A stretch of DNA of 64,000 bases from Rotaria sp. Silwood1 (Eukaryota > Rotifera > Eurotatoria > Philodinida > Philodinidae), in the NCBI GenBank assembly GCA_905250075.1, contig CAJNOP010000024.1, positions 2,098,490 through 2,162,489 on the forward strand, in the 5' to 3' direction. Under the pieces are notes generated by a model. The model had not been told where the DNA came from. It saw only the letters and a list, made by a program, of their open reading frames with translations, and did not search any database. The position numbers and the translations under genes are program-made. Within the stretch, counting starts at the first letter, position 1; each line of letters starts with the position of its first letter. Below, piece by piece: positions 43,538 to 60,199 of the stretch.

Positions 43538-45624
43538 TCATCGTCGGGAAATTCGCATCCACATGCCATATTTGGGTCTTAAGAGGCATCTTCATATAAG
43601 TAACGAAATATTCAAGAATGGAAAATGACTCACCTGATTGTGACAGCAATATCTGGAACATGTTTCTGACCAGGCACAAGCTCAAAATGAAATCGTCGTA
43701 CAAGCAATGCCAACATTATTTTTGTTTCCAACATAGCGAAATTCTGTCCGATACATGCACGAGGTCCTCCTCCAAACGGCAATAATATATCTGAATGGCG
43801 CCCATTGAATCTCAATGGATCGAACTTTTCTGGTTCATGCCAATATTTTTCAGAACTATTTGTTATGCATGAAGCAAAATGAAAGAAATGAATCATGAAA
43901 GTCAACAATTTTCTTACCGATGAAGAACATGCAGATTGATGACGACACTTGTTCCTTTTTTAATATGAATATGTTTTCCGTCTCGAGCTACAAGAGTGTT
44001 GTCTTCAGTTGCTGTACGAACTAGTACAGGCACAGGTTGATGATATCGAAGTGTTTCTTTTAGCACCGCTTCCATATAAGTAAGCAGCGAAACAGTTGAT
44101 ACTGTTATTTCATCATTGTTATTCAATACTGAATCGACTTCAGCTTGACATTGTCGGTACACATCAGGATTGTTTACCAAATTGTAAAGGGTCCAAATCA
44201 TCAAAGTCGATGTCGTCTCATGCCCAGCAAGTACTAGATGATGAAACATGTTTCATATAAACTCTGTATGTCTGTACTAGACCTTCTGGATATCAAAGAC
44301 CCATTTATTCTAGAAGATCCTAGTAGTGACTTTCTATAGAAAACACAATAAAAGACTCTTCAAATATAAGTCCCTTTTCAAACTTCATTAGTTGATGGTG
44401 AAAATTCTGTCGACACCCTTGAACGTGTGTCAAGTTTTTCAAAACAACTATTAATTTGAACTGATGAGAAATTCGGTATTTTAGAAGATTTCATTGGAAA
44501 CGTCCAATGCTTGGACATAATGGGAAATCTCGCGTGATTTTCATTAATTCATCTACAAAAATAATTATCAAATCCTACAATTATTTGTTTTCTCAAAACA
44601 CATGTTTGGTGACTCATAGACGGTTTCAAAACTACTTACCAAAAGTAATTGCCTCATCAGAAACTTCTTCATCAGTATACTTCTGTGTTTTCTCATCGCC
44701 ACGCGACGTCAACATTAAATCAAGCAAATCAGGTCCTATAGTTTTAAATACAAGATAGTAAAGAAAAGAAATTATATTCAAACCTTTACAAGCCGATTTC
44801 GTCAAGCCCTTTTTTCGTTGGTCTATGATCTGTTGAACAATATGCCTGATTTCTTCTTTTGCTTGATCAATGCGCGGTTTGCCTAGTATCGGTAATTGAT
44901 TGACGATCGGCAGAATGACGATCATGTTGAACATGCGCTTTTCTAATTCTTTCATCGCTATTGTAACACATTGGAAGATTATTTCATGCACATGTTGATC
45001 GTTAATTAATTCGGTTCCGAACACACATCCAGTTACAATATCCAATGAAAGATTTGTTATCTCTTCGTGAATGTCATAAGTTATCGGTTGTTTTTTATCA
45101 TCAATCGCTGCTGTCCATTTATTGAGAAAACTCGATATTCTCTCAGCCATAAGTGGAATCATAGAATTTATATTTTGTTGTTGGAAGACAGGAGCAGCAA
45201 GTCGCCGATGACGCGCATGATTTTCGCCTTCAGCCAAAAGGATATTTTCATAACCGAGCAACGCTGAAAGAATTTCTCGCCCAAGAGTAGCCCGATGGTA
45301 GGCACGTGCGTTCGTCTTTAATACATCTTCGATCAATGATGGGTCGCTGACATTGAGACAAGGTAACGGACCAAATGAAGAATAATAGTAATCTCCATAT
45401 TTTGCCGCCATCTCTTTAGCATAAGAGAGAGGATCATCGGCAAGATAGGCTCGACGATAACCAAATAGGTCGCCAACTATAGGTATGTACTTTCCCGGAA
45501 TGCCTTGATTTCGTAAATCTCTTTGAATATACCATGGATAAAATATCCAGAATCTGATGAGACGATAAAGAATAAAGAATACAACTCCTACAATCAACAA
45601 AGTAGACCACATGGCTGCTATCAT
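43538..45624 (-). CDS. Cytochrome P450 monooxygenase
   Basis: Five exons: 45624-44784, 44735-44640, 44233-43918, 43855-43634 and 43589-43538 (1527 nt, 508 residues, the normal length). The start chosen is the Met of MIAAMWSTLLIVGVVFF, which begins a membrane anchor; an upstream in-frame Met at 45723 is less likely. The oxygen-binding I-helix motif AGHETTS is at residues 315-321, the K-helix ETLR at 372-375, a PERF-like FDPLRF at 429-434, and the heme-binding FGGGPRACIG at 445-454 with Cys452 as iron ligand. The C-terminus reads LRPKYGMWMRISRR, typical of microsomal P450s of the CYP3/CYP4-like type. All catalytic elements are intact. The substrate cannot be predicted. Codons here look richer in G and C than in the neighbouring genes. 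Intron 2 is 406 nt; the others are 44-62 nt. Confidence 0.94.
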
Positions 45625-45821
45625 AACACAACAGAACGACACAATGTGCACCTGCTTATAGTGACTAAGGAGAAGTACAGCCTTGTAATGATAGTTGTTG
45701 TGTTTGTATTCGACAGAAAGCAAAACTTACTGTTTGCCATGTGCAAATAATGTGAATATCTTATAAGTTTCAAAGACACGCCATTTTCATTCACCATGAA
45801 TCATCAAGACAAAGCCGTGAA

Positions 45822-45860
45822 AGTACGAGTACGTGTTCGTACTCGAGAAAACTCGTACTT
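45822..45860. promoter_or_regulatory. Nested palindrome upstream of the P450 gene
   Basis: CGAGTACG-TGTT-CGTACTCG (45826-45845) is a perfect 8-bp stem with a 4-base loop. ACTCGTACTT at 45851-45860 can pair instead with the first arm. It lies about 200 bp upstream of the P450 start codon, so a binding-site role is possible but is only inferred. Confidence 0.35.
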
Positions 45861-46181
45861 GCCAAGCTTAGTCAAGAGACACCAACCAGGTAGAGCTCAT
45901 TTAGCTAGTTTAAAACCTAGAAGGCTATCAGATAATTCAATGATTTTCAAGAGTCAGATGCGTCAAGCTTCCTGTAAATAAATTTGATGAAATCTAACAC
46001 ACGCAGAAACGTAGTCGAATATTTCGATAAAAGAATGGTTTAAAAATACGCCTTTCACGATTCTTCTATGATTCTAACATCCGAATTTTCATATTCCTCT
46101 CAGAACTTTTGCTGAGATCAACGATAATATCAAATCATTCTTGTTCAATTTGATGACCCAAGAGAAATTCTCAGCAGATGA

Positions 46182-46256
46182 TTGTGGAGGTTGAGTGTAG
46201 TTGTGGATGTTGAGAGAATCAAAATGTACTCACATCCACACCCAAATCAACATTCG
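46182..46256. repeat. TG-rich foldback 2
   Basis: The left arm (46182-46214) contains GTAGTTGTGGATGTTGAG and the right arm (46229-46256) CTCACATCCACACCCAAATC. They are imperfect inverted complements and share the TGTGGATGT core with foldback 1. Confidence 0.6.
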
Positions 46257-47384
46257 ATCATTCAATCTAACTCAAAAGTAATGCATACACACATGCAACA
46301 ACTGATGGTATTGATGATTGTAGTATACATCTCCATAGCTATAAGTCAAGCATTTTTACAGAAATGATTGAGTTTTTCGAATTATATTCCTTTTGTTTAT
46401 CTAATCTTCATTACTATTGTCACTTATTCTATTATTATTATACAGTTTCAGTTGTAAAATTCTCCAAAAACAAGGATTAACTTCTGTTTAATGGTTTTAT
46501 CATTGATGTACTAACAAACCTTAAATCATCTGACACTGCTGTAGAAATCGTGATACGGATCGTGTGTATTTTGATAGTAAAAAATATGTTAAAGCTACAT
46601 ATCATATTCACGGGTCGAATTCTGAAGAAATCCTATCAATGGAACTTGAAAAAAGATTACGGGTAGTGTAATAATATTGCACGATCTACCTCGACGAATG
46701 TATCGAAATTAAATTGTTCTATTGTATTAGTTAATCTCATGTTTATGTTAGAATCATCTGTTGGTGCATCTATTTGACATTAAAAATAGTGTTTAAAGAA
46801 CATTATGAAAGAACAAAAAACGAATATACTTATAATAGTACAACGATTGATGAAATTGACTAAATTTATGTAGAAAAAACATTTACAGCGTACCTATGAA
46901 CTGAACTGAATTAGACAGGTGTAGCATGTTCACACTTGTTTTTCCTTTTTTTAATATAAAAATTAAGTTTTAAACTACCAAACACATGATTTTGTGAAAT
47001 GCATCATTTTTATATGTCAGACCATATCTTGAATTTATCTGGTATCTAACTTTAAACATGTTTATGTCTAAATGCACCCATATATATATATGTAGTCCGT
47101 TAGATGGAAGCCAAGTGGATCGAGTCAGATGAACATTATTTATGTCACTAAGAAAAGAACGAAAAGGATGAGGAGTGACTATGACTGTTACTGTTGTTAT
47201 TTTTATTACCCAAGCACCCACATTAATATCCTCGTGAGAGTGTCAAGTGACTGTCAAAAAAAGTGAATCTTTATTGGTTTTGTCAGTCATTAATTGTTTA
47301 TTCTTGTTGGTAGACCGATGACATATATCAATTCGCGGGACTAGTATGGTGAGTGACACGTTGCAGAAGACCTTGATTCAATTA

Positions 47385-47645
47385 TTAGAACAGTGGTTCG
47401 GCTGATTTTTCCATACAGATATTCAAGTGACGTATACAGGAATCGATCAGTTCAGTGACACTGTCGAGAAGAGGATCAGAAGTCAAATATTGGTGTTGAG
47501 AGTGTAGAAAGAAAGCTTCGATGAATGTCGAAAAAGGTAGCCCTACAAGACAGAAATCATAGGCGTCAGAATGTAAATATAGACGCTGATCAATGTGCAT
47601 ATTTCTAAATAAACGGCATAGTCTGTAAATCTCTGACACGCTCAT
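47385..47645 (-). CDS. Possible coding exon, unknown protein (86 aa)
   Basis: From the ATG at 47645 the frame reads MSVSEIYRLCRLFRNMHIDQ and ends EKSAEPLF before a stop at 47385. The amino-acid composition is protein-like (balanced, amphipathic helices), and the stretch looks richer in G+C than its surroundings, as is the P450 gene. I do not recognise a family and found no convincing partner exons, so it may be a terminal exon, a gene remnant or chance. Confidence 0.3.
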   Translation of the reverse strand: MSVSEIYRLCRLFRNMHIDQRLYLHSDAYDFCLVGLPFSTFIEAFFLHSQHQYLTSDPLLDSVTELIDSCIRHLNICMEKSAEPLF

Positions 47646-48314
47646 TGTCGTGGATTGCAAGGCGAATTATTTCGATTTGTAGAAGATTTGAGCGTATAGC
47701 ATATTGATGGATGGCATAGTGACTGATAGATCAATAATGCTGCAGATGCTATTCAAATAGAAATAATCAACTTAAGCTTTGTGCAAGTTATTATTTAGCT
47801 CAAACCCATGAAAATGTATTCCAAATAGGGATCCAGCAAATTTAACTTTATTGTTGGGGTTGTTTCTCACACGAATGTTAGAATAGATTAGTATTACCAA
47901 GGCAATAAAACAATTGCTGAAGATACGTGAAAATTCCTAATTATGAAAGAAAAACGTCTAGGTTTTGTTTTTTTGTTCGTTTGCACATATTTTCAGTTAA
48001 AAAAGTCTAAGACATGTATTAACGCACTAGAAAATGAAAAGTGGCGATTTTTCTTCCTAAATGAAAACTGCACTCGTGACCGAGGAAATGGTCACTTATT
48101 CTGCTTTTTCCGCATTTTCATGCTTTTTGTTCATCGAACTGCGTCGATGGTCAAAAATAGTGTCGCTCGATCTATTATGAATTTACTCAGTTCAGCATAA
48201 GGATATGTAGCTGATACTTCTTGCACAATAGTCTCAGTTTTATACTGATGCTCTATACCAAGACTTCAGGACACTAACGCGTGATCTTAGTATTTTTCAA
48301 GTCATGTTCTCGAT

Positions 48315-48391
48315 TTGGAGGGTGTAGACGCGAGCGTAGATGTCGGTTTCAAGAATATCCAAACTCACATCGACATTCACACCCTCCGAGC
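48315..48391. repeat. TG-rich foldback 3
   Basis: The left arm (48316-48349) reads TGGAGGGTGTAGACGCGAGC and on. The right arm (48361-48391) reads AAACTCACATCGACATTCAC then ACCCTCC. The arms share a perfect GGAGGGTGT/ACACCCTCC end. Same structural class as foldbacks 1 and 2. Confidence 0.6.
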
Positions 48392-52952
<4,561 letters not shown>

Positions 52953-55220
52953 TAATTGTTCTTTTTTTTATTCGATTTATTCAATGGTCTGTGATAAATA
53001 AATATTGCGAGAAAAAAAGGAATTTGTTGTGTATTGTATAATGGTTAGCTTCGAAATAAACTATTTTGTTTTTTTTCTCATCTATATAAAATATATTATG
53101 GGATGGTTATTGCCGGAAATAATTCACATTCTTAATCAATGCTAAAACAAAAACAAATTGTATAAATTGACATACGAAGTCGAACAAAAAAATCGATCAG
53201 TGATGTTTTCTCTAAATAGAAAATGTGTTAGAAAATTTTTTTTAAACGGAAATTGTTCGAAGAGTATGAATTATTGTTTTATTGATTATTTGAGTTTTCT
53301 ATGAAAGAATAGAAGATGAAGAAGAAGAAGGAAAAAAAATCGAATCGATCATTTGTACGTCGTTAGCAAATCCTTTGCTAAGCATCTGCAAATGTTGAAT
53401 ATTTGTCTATGTATACGTGCCGAAATGACTTACTATTCAATAGAGTAGAGAACGTTTTGATCAATCTTTTCATTTCTTCTTTTTTAGTGCATCTATTTGT
53501 TCTCATCATAATAATGTCTAGAAGATTGACACCTTTATGTTGGATGTAATATCGGATGTTTGAGTCGATTCATTTAAATTTTCTTTTTTCGAATTATGAT
53601 ATTATGTAAGAATAAGAGAAATCGAGGACAGTCGAATCAATATTTAACAAAAAAGATTTACAACAGATTAATGAGCACTTACTTGTCAAGATCGTAGCTG
53701 AATTTTCTTTAAAAGTATTACTAGATCTGTAATTTTAAGAGAATAGATTGTACTATAAAATGTATTAGTATTATCAATCACTATGATAAAGATATTCTAA
53801 GATAATAATTAGAAAAATTCTGGCATTATTTTAGCTGTATTTTAAATTAAGAATAAATCAATTTGCCAAGATTGATGACCACAATGTTGGTTTTCAGAAC
53901 TAATTCTTAAAGAATTAAAATGGACTACATGTTCGGAAAAATCAGAATAATGTCCTAACAAGAGATTTACTTTTTTCAACTACAAGAATATTCAATCTTC
54001 AGAATTTTTATCTTAGACAATCGACAATGAATATCTAGCGTTTGATAAGTACCGCATGAAAATTTTCTAAATTAACAGTTCATTTTATAGTGGCATAATC
54101 AGGATTTTGATACTGGGTAAAGAAATGTACGAGTGCTAGCTTGTTTTCTCGTTGGTTGCATTGGTTCGTTCATTATTATAAACTTAGCGTTGTCACTTAT
54201 ATTCATCTTGTTAACTGTTTTCTTCTTTCTATACATTTTGATTTCATTATTAAACTTCTTGTTAACTGTTATCTTCAGTCTACTATGCTGCATAAATACG
54301 ACCTTTTGAAACCGGACACCGATCGGAGCTCATCAACATCCAGCAGAGAATTTCATAGTCATAGAGAGCTTTTCAAACTTTTATTTTATATGAAAATTTA
54401 TACTGTTCAGTTGTTTTGATAAACAATAACAAGAAGAAAATAAGACCAACTCAAATTTCACAAAAAAAGCAAGTAAATCCAGTGATTCACTTGGCTTCTT
54501 TCTGTTTCTAAAATCCGATCAATGTCGCTCAGTATACGCAGTCATGATCAAGTCGCTCTTCACTCTTATGCTTGGATATAAATTAGGAGTTTGAAAAAAT
54601 AAACATATTTTGAAACGTCGAAATCTCATTTATTATCAGTTCATGTCCAGATATGAAGTCAAAGTCAGGATCTGCACCGAATCGTCGAGTGTATATCTGG
54701 ATCTATACTCTGGACGCTGACTACAAGTTACAGTTGCAGGACATTACTTCAATCAGTTACTTCTTCAGGTACTCACATTATTTTTGTTTTCTTGCTAATT
54801 ATCATCTTCTCTTGTTCGTCATTTAATCATTTACATTGATAAATGTTCATTCATCTATAAACAGTTTATTATCCTTTAATCACATATCACCGAAGATCGT
54901 ATCCAATTGCATCTTGTGAACTCTGTCTGATGGAGAAGCTTATGCCAAAGTTTAAATGGGGTGACTACAAGCGTTAGAGAAAGGGGCCAGACTTATTTAA
55001 ACACGTTGAACATTATATGAAGCTTTTCTTCTCTAAAATCAGAGCATGTTTCTTCATCTTGATAACTCATTACTCAAATAATTCACCAATACGCAAAATC
55101 AGAAACATTTTTCTATTCTTTATTGTCTTATTTACTTATCCGATTCATATGATTTTATAGTTTAAATAGCACATTAAAAAAAAACAAGATATAACATCCT
55201 TTCAATTTTTTTGTCTCATT
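52953..55220. other. Intergenic DNA between homeobox and transporter genes
   Basis: Nothing coding is supported. The genes on either side converge, so this is shared 3' flank. Confidence 0.5.
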
Positions 55221-56606
55221 TTACAAACAATATGTGACACATGGTTTTCGATCTTGTAATAATCGATAAACATTAATAATGAAATACATTGGTAAAACAC
55301 CAACTATCATTCCGATTTGAACACTTAAACCAAAATAAAATAAGCCATTTTCTTTTCTCCATGATAATTTAATACGATTTCCACTAGCAATACGTACATA
55401 TGCAAGAACAAATGATGCAAAAAACCAGGCAACTATCATAATGATTCCTCCATGTAATGTATCTGCCCATATTGGACATGGACTTTGAAAAGCTATAATA
55501 ATAATAAAAGAACAAATTAAACAACCAAATATTGAGCCACTTATTATCCAACAAGTTGATAATGTTGGACGTACAAAACCATAAAGTGCAGATAATGGAT
55601 ATGATATAGGAAAAAGAATATTACAATAATAAAATGCTTTTTGACCATATGGTAATAATGAATAAGTAATTAATGTTGGTAAACAACCATATAAAATAGC
55701 TGAATTAATAATATTAAACGATTGAAGAATAAAATATTGTTTTTTTGTCATTGAATTTGGTGTTGATAAAGATATTTTTTTGGATTTCGAAATATTTTCA
55801 TCAGTTATTAATAACATTTCATTTGTTTCACAATTGATTTCTGAACGAATTTCATCATCAGCTTTAGCTAATTTAATAATAGATGTGAATCGAAGTGTCA
55901 TAAAAGCTAGTAATGAAAAACTTATAATACCAGTAACAAGAAAGAAAAATATTGATACACTAAAACGAGCTTCAGAATAAATAGGTTTAAAAGATGATGT
56001 AGAATTATTTCTAATACATTGAATTTCACCTCCAACACCTTGTGCTAATGCAATTAATGTTGGTAATGTACCTGTTAAACTTTCACCAAAAAACATAGCA
56101 TGTAAATATTTTGCTTTTAAACGTCTCATATAATCACAAAAAACAAGTGATGATGTACAATCAAGAATTGCTAAAGAAAATACTGCAGTAATCAATGCTA
56201 CACTACGTTCTTTACCAAAAATATATGTTGTATGATTCCAAAATAAACCAATTGAACAACAAGCAATTATTCCAACAATTATAATTGCATATATAAAGGG
56301 AATTTCCGAATAATATTTACCTAACTTCCAACGTAATATAAAAACTAGAAGTGGAAATATATTAGCAAGACTTATAACTAATGATAATGTGGATGGTAAT
56401 GCCCAACGTTCAGGTGCACTATTCACTATTAATGGTAATTCAATCCAAACACTATTTATGTCTATCCAAGTACTTAAATTAAATATTATTATAAGAACAT
56501 AACAGAAATCTTCTGCCCATTTAATAGGTTTTGTATTTGAACTATGAAAAATATAATAATAATTATATATAGACTTATCTTTAGAGAATCCACGAATGTA
56601 TTCCAT
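55221..56606 (-). CDS. SLC52A: Riboflavin transporter, SLC52 family
   Basis: A single exon of 461 residues has about ten to eleven membrane segments. Near the N-terminus, TWIDINSVWIELPLIV (residues 46-61) is the hallmark of eukaryotic riboflavin transporters. It is followed by ALPSTLSLVISLANIFPLLV. Mid-protein, SSLVFCDYMRRLKAKYLHAM and FFGESLTGTLPTLIALAQG are also family-typical. A charged loop with acidic and Ser-rich sequence (about residues 245-285) separates the N- and C-terminal bundles. The length equals the usual 450-470 residues. The protein should carry vitamin B2 across the plasma membrane. The absence of introns is unusual among its neighbours, but the GPCR shares it. The start ATG follows a possible CTAG acceptor by six bases. 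Confidence 0.92.
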   Translation of the reverse strand: MEYIRGFSKDKSIYNYYYIFHSSNTKPIKWAEDFCYVLIIIFNLSTWIDINSVWIELPLIVNSAPERWALPSTLSLVISLANIFPLLVFILRWKLGKYYSEIPFIYAIIIVGIIACCSIGLFWNHTTYIFGKERSVALITAVFSLAILDCTSSLVFCDYMRRLKAKYLHAMFFGESLTGTLPTLIALAQGVGGEIQCIRNNSTSSFKPIYSEARFSVSIFFFLVTGIISFSLLAFMTLRFTSIIKLAKADDEIRSEINCETNEMLLITDENISKSKKISLSTPNSMTKKQYFILQSFNIINSAILYGCLPTLITYSLLPYGQKAFYYCNILFPISYPLSALYGFVRPTLSTCWIISGSIFGCLICSFIIIIAFQSPCPIWADTLHGGIIMIVAWFFASFVLAYVRIASGNRIKLSWRKENGLFYFGLSVQIGMIVGVLPMYFIINVYRLLQDRKPCVTYCL

Positions 56607-59004
56607 CGAAAACTAGTTTGGCTTAGCAAGCTATGCCAAAAATAAAAAAGAATGGATCTCTAATCCTAACATGATCACCCTTAAGACTACTAATTTTTAT
56701 ATTCCTGAAGTTCATGTGGATCCCAACGGATAAAATAAATATAATAGACAAAGTTCTGACTAGTTTATCATGAATATGTGAAGACTTGATTACAAAAGCA
56801 ACAAACAGAAAAGCTTTTAGATTGGATTGTAATTATCTAGTCTCTTTTCATTGTTCTATCATTCTCCAATCTCGAGGATTTTGAAATCGTCCATCATTAT
56901 TCTGTATTTACATATACTTTGGATTGCTCTATATAAGAAGAACAACTGCGTATAATTGACCAATGCTTTCAATCTACTTTACTAAGTGTTCCCAACGTAT
57001 TCCGAAAATGACATGGTTCGATTAAATGTTATGAATGCATAATATAACAATTAATCTTACTACAATCTGAGGGAACTTTAAGTAGCCAACAAGTGTTTAC
57101 AAGTACTTCGGAATAGTCTACTCAAATAATAGTTCGACGTAACCGACAGATACTTTTAAAATACTATTGGTCTTCACTAGAGCATAACTGGAAAAAGAGT
57201 AGTTTCATCTGATATTCTGTACTTATAACAGTGCGATGTAACTGACTGAGTCAGCACGGACTCTAAATGAACATGTCAGGGTTAAATGTATGGTATTTGA
57301 ATAGTATTTTTTATCGATGTTTATTTATCTTTGAATTTGACGTAATTGATAGATGATATGTAAATATCTGAGTATATTATTTCCAGTTTACTTCTGGTGT
57401 TAAAAAAAAAAGAATTTCGTAGTTTTGCATCTGACTAAAAACAAATTCTGTCTAAATTTAAAATTCATACTTAATTGGTATTGCTAAATTGCTGTGATCC
57501 ATAGCTTTATGGAAAGATCATCGATAAGTAAAGTAAACTTAATCCTATGATTTCAGTTTTCTCTCTATTCTTATAGGTGAATAGCAATAATCGTTTTGAG
57601 TTTCATCGGCAACAACAACTAACATATCAAGACAAAAAATCAATCAAAAAATGTACTATTACCTTGAATCATTTTCTTTTTTTGTAAACTAAGAACAATA
57701 TGTATCCCTCGTTTAATCAATTGATTTGCATTTCATCGAAATAAGATTACTCTTAATCGGTACCTACTTTGGATTACGAATGCTTTTTATCTTAATTGAA
57801 AGAATCTCGATTTAAAAAGTACATGTCATTTTATACGATTGGCTTTGCACTTAACGTCACATGCCATCAAATAAGTATTCATTCTATATTACGACTAATA
57901 ATATATAAAATACAATAAAATTAAATTGTGAATCCAATATAAAATATTTGATTGAACATGATGATTGTGATAGACATAATCTTTCAGTTCAGAGTGAATT
58001 AGCCTTGTAGCTGATTCAAAAGTATATTATAGATATTCTATTTGTATTTTATTAGAACTTGTTGAGAGCAAGTTTGCTTGTTCCTATTAAAGTAACCAGA
58101 TAGTGTTGCTTCAAGAATTTTAGTTTTATTATCTTCTGTTCGTCCATATTATTTCATTTTCTTTACAAAGCACAATCAAAACTATGTTAATTCAGCTATA
58201 TTTATATATCATATGTTTTGATAAAGATCGAATTTAGTTTTGAAGCATCGTTCGAAGAGAAAAGTTTTGTTTGTCTGAAAAAGCTGAGTGAAATAATTCA
58301 AGATCAATTGATAAGTATTTGATTTTTTCTTTCGCGCTGCATAGAAATATCAAATATTCATATTTGAGAAACATAACAGATATAAATGACTATAACAAAT
58401 TTTTTGCTGGAGATTTGTAAAAAGTTGAGTGAAAAAAGGAAAATAATTGTTTTTTGAAGCCATTACCATTAACTGATTGATAGTATTCAACAAAAGAGTC
58501 TTAAATATAGAACGACTGAGTTAGAGAAGTTCATAATTTTCTACCGATAACGACGTTGAGATTGGTTCATGATAGGTTTGCTCATCTTATCTCACGCACG
58601 GGTTTATTTTAATATAATTTTCAAAATCATTCCAGATGGGCTGAATCTATTCCCCTGGCTTAGTCATTACTTGCTGATAATGAAAAATGTTTATTCTAGT
58701 TGAATATTGAATTTTATTCTATCCATCAGAGACTTCATCTTCAGTCCCTAATGAGACTCATTGTTTGGTTGATTGTAGAAAATTATTTATGGTAATATTC
58801 AAATATCTTTATATATTGTTTCTATTGTCTATAAACGCGCAAATACGAGCAGGTTTTTCTTAGCAATGAAAATAAAGAACAAAGTTTGTATAAGATTTTT
58901 AAAAGAAGAAAACAAAAGAAGCTCAATTAAAATTATTTCTATTTTTTTTGTATTAAAATGAGTTCATGAATAACATCAATTATAGATTCTAAAGTATTGA
59001 ATAT
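56607..59004. other. Intergenic DNA without a supported gene
   Basis: Upstream of the SLC52 gene and downstream of the cysteine-rich gene, both on the minus strand. No exon or repeat family recognised. Confidence 0.5.
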
Positions 59005-60199
59005 TTATTTATTCCACCAACATATTAAAGCAACAGATAAAAATAAGTACCATTCGATGATTAATGATTTTGATGTTGAATAAAGAGCTTCACCATTATA
59101 GAATTGTCTTGCAGTTAAACGGCAACGCACATCAGTAATCGCATTTTCACAACCATAAAAACCACCTTAAATAATTATATAAGCATGATTTAGAAAATCG
59201 AAATATTTATTGTTTTCTTTTTACCATGACAATGTAAATTAGCTTGTTTCATAATATATTCCATAAAATTTGAAAGTTGTTCAACATCATCACGAACTTC
59301 ACTTATTGAACAATTTGTTATATGTTTACCAGCACATTGAATATAATCTGTTACTAATTTACACCATTGAATTTTTTCTTGTACAGACCAGCCAACTTCA
59401 AATTTAAGTCGATCTTCTAATATATCATTACATTCTTTTCCAGCCTATGTTATGTTTATTTAATAATTATTATTGCTTTTTTAAATATTATATATACTGA
59501 CTTCTTCGACTTCACATGGTGCCATTGTTGATGATGTTGATGTTGTTGTTGTCGTTGTTTTAGCTGGTGAAAGACTTGTTGTTTTGCATTTATATTGAAT
59601 AATTGTAGTAGCGCCAAGACCAGCACAATATCTACCTAATCGCCAACCCTAATAAAAATAGATTAAAATATGAAAATGAGTTTCTTTTTAGTTTGTGCAA
59701 ATCAGAAATGTATTTCCAATATGAATAAATTATCAGAATAAGTCATTCTATAATACAATTCGATTCTTGATTTTTTAAAATAAGAAATGAATTTTGATGA
59801 TAATTTTTTAAAAGATCTTACATTTTGTTGAAGACCGACTTCGAACGCAGCTAGTGCACCTGTATGTTCACTTTTTAGATCACAACAATGAAGTTGTTTA
59901 TTAACACATTCTGCATATTTTTTTCCTTGATCACAAAAATGAAAAAGTTGTTCACGCGTATATAAGTCATATTTAAACTAAACATAAAATAAATCAATTG
60001 AAAAATAACTAAAAAATAAATATCATACAATGTCTTCATCATCAGCTGTTGGTGGTTGTGGACATTCAGATGCTTTCCATATATTACAACTATTTGTTAA
60101 TGGTATAAGAAAAAAGAATAAAATAGCAAATAGTATTGATAAATAATTATATTTAGTGAGTAACATTATTCGAACAATTGAAATATGTAAAGACGTCAT
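59005..60199 (-). CDS. Cysteine-rich secreted or GPI-anchored protein, unknown family
   Basis: Five exons: 60199-60029, 59977-59822, 59648-59502, 59444-59225 and 59165-59005 (855 nt, 284 residues). All have GT-AG borders and matching phases; the donor of exon 3 is the weak GTCAGT. The N-terminus has a strong hydrophobic stretch (LSILFAILFFFLIPLTNS) followed by a Cys, which reads as a signal peptide. Two similar helical Cys-rich modules follow: one around FHFCDQGKKYAECVNKQLHC, the other around IQWCKLVTDYIQCAGKHITN. They are separated by a Thr/Ser run likely to be O-glycosylated. Near the end, GGFYGCENAITDVRCR precedes a hydrophobic tail (SLIIEWYLFLSVALICWWNK), suggesting a GPI signal or a single membrane span. 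The even Cys spacing suggests disulphide-linked helices. I do not recognise the family. Confidence 0.78.

Noticed and set aside
43036-48391. TG-rich foldbacks as internal telomere tracts
   Set aside because: There is no tandem run of TGTGGG; each locus is a single foldback, so only a possible relationship is kept as a finding.
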